DNA from: Deltaproteobacteria bacterium
GTDB lineage: Bacteria; Desulfobacterota; DAOWNY01
Assembly (NCBI GenBank): GCA_030642325.1
Contig: DAOWNY010000024.1
Location: 1-12,989, forward strand
Length of the DNA stretch: 12,989 nucleotides
Direction of reading: 5' to 3'
Shown here one piece after another: positions 12,639 through 12,989 of this stretch. Numbering within the stretch: the stretch's first letter is position 1; each line of letters opens with the position of its first letter. The notes below the pieces were generated by a model that worked only from the letters and a program-made list of their open reading frames with translations, was not told the origin of the DNA and did no database searches. The position numbers were made by a program, and so were the translations under genes.

Positions 12639-12989
12639 TTATCGCTGACATTCCATGTCGGAGCCGTCACAGTCCTGGTCGATCCCGTCACCGCAAATCT
12701 CTTCTGCTCCCGGGTTAACGGAGGGATTGTTGTCATCGCAATCTCCCTGATTTTCCGTGTAACCATCCCCGTCATTATCTATAAAATCCGGCCCCGGCGG
12801 GCATTCCATGTCGGTACCGTCACAGTTCTGGTCGATACGGTCCCCACAGACTTCCTGGGCTCCCGGATAGATTATCGGGTTAGTATCATCGCAATCTCCC
12901 TGATTTTCCGTGTAACCATCCCCGTCATTATCTATAAAATCCGGCCCCGGCGGGCATTCCATGTCGGTACCGTCACAGTTCTGGTCGAT
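12639..12989 (-). CDS. C-terminal end of a secreted protein with MopE-like metal-binding repeats (5' part outside window)
   Basis: The visible 116 residues are two full and one partial copy of a 51-residue repeat. Each has DFIDNDGDGYTENQGDCDD, an EF-hand/thrombospondin-like calcium loop, followed by NP...PGA.E(V/I)CGD.IDQ(N/D)CDGTD and a MECPPGP linker. This matches the putative metal-binding motif family named after the copper-binding protein MopE, usually found in large secreted or surface proteins. The four cysteines per unit probably form disulfides. The frame is open to the last base of the window, so the ATG at 12962 is only an internal repeat methionine. The protein ends ...SDMECQR. 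The outer-membrane protein gene follows 40 bp downstream. Function beyond calcium or metal binding cannot be told. Confidence 0.85.
   Translation of the reverse strand: MDQNCDGTDMECPPGPDFIDNDGDGYTENQGDCDDTNPIIYPGAQEVCGDRIDQNCDGTDMECPPGPDFIDNDGDGYTENQGDCDDNNPSVNPGAEEICGDGIDQDCDGSDMECQR
12648..12989 (-). repeat. 153-bp in-frame tandem repeat
   Basis: The sequence around CATTCCATGTCGG recurs at 12649, 12802 and 12955, giving a 153-bp period equal to 51 codons. The two upstream copies (in gene order) are nearly identical in DNA where they overlap, while the last copy has several silent and replacement changes, for example at the GTACCG/GAGCCG and CTCCCG positions. This suggests recent duplication or gene conversion within the array. 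The array extends past the window. Confidence 0.9.

Noticed and set aside
12648..12989. CRISPR-like array
   Set aside because: The repeats are adjacent, in frame and code for a conserved metal-binding motif, with no spacers.

Overview
The window looks like chromosomal DNA of an anaerobic, cytochrome c3-containing bacterium. Desulfobacterota (a sulfate reducer or syntrophic fatty-acid oxidiser) is the best guess. The reasons are the housekeeping order cpoB/ybgF - rpsF - rpsR - rplI - dnaB, a complete rnfCDGEAB cluster headed by a small tetrahaem cytochrome of the c3 type, an RseC-like protein, and a secreted protein built of MopE-type metal-binding repeats. No sulfate-reduction gene lies in the window, so this placement is inference.

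Region 1 (1-3369, + strand) is core machinery: the 3' part of a CpoB/YbgF-like TPR protein, ribosomal proteins S6, S18 and L9, and the replicative helicase DnaB. All look intact and ordinary.

Region 2 (3375-9993, - strand) is one tightly packed operon read cytochrome c3 - rnfC - rnfD - rnfG - rnfE - rnfA - rnfB, with overlaps or short gaps between genes. Rnf is a membrane ion pump that couples ferredoxin oxidation to reduction of NAD+ (or another acceptor), or runs in reverse. This copy departs from the textbook complex in three subunits. RnfB is fused to a complete GltD/NfnB-like FAD- and NAD(P)H-binding oxidoreductase. RnfC keeps its C-terminal Fe-S clusters but seems to have lost the glycine-rich FMN/NADH loop and the acidic ECEP-type motif. 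RnfD seems to have lost the SGAT-type threonine that normally carries covalent FMN. RnfG (SGAT motif), RnfA and RnfE (paired cysteines for the membrane [2Fe-2S]) look intact. Together this suggests an Rnf variant whose pyridine-nucleotide site has moved from RnfC to the RnfB fusion and whose periplasmic side may talk to a cytochrome c3. The operon has a near-consensus sigma-70-type promoter (TTGACA, 17 bp, TATCTA), followed at once by an 18-bp palindrome resembling the operators of TetR-family fatty-acid regulators.

Region 3 (9994-11072) is about 1 kb without a convincing protein gene. It holds the rnf promoter and operator, a very AT-rich tract, a cluster of GC-rich hairpins, a palindrome, and a strong intrinsic terminator facing the - strand with no recognisable gene in front of it. 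A small RNA or a decayed gene may lie there.

Region 4 (11073-12989) has an RseC/MucC-family membrane protein on the + strand. It converges, with overlapping stop codons, on a - strand pair: a probable outer-membrane beta-barrel protein and, upstream of it, the C-terminal end of a protein made of 51-residue MopE-like calcium/metal-binding repeats that continues beyond the window.
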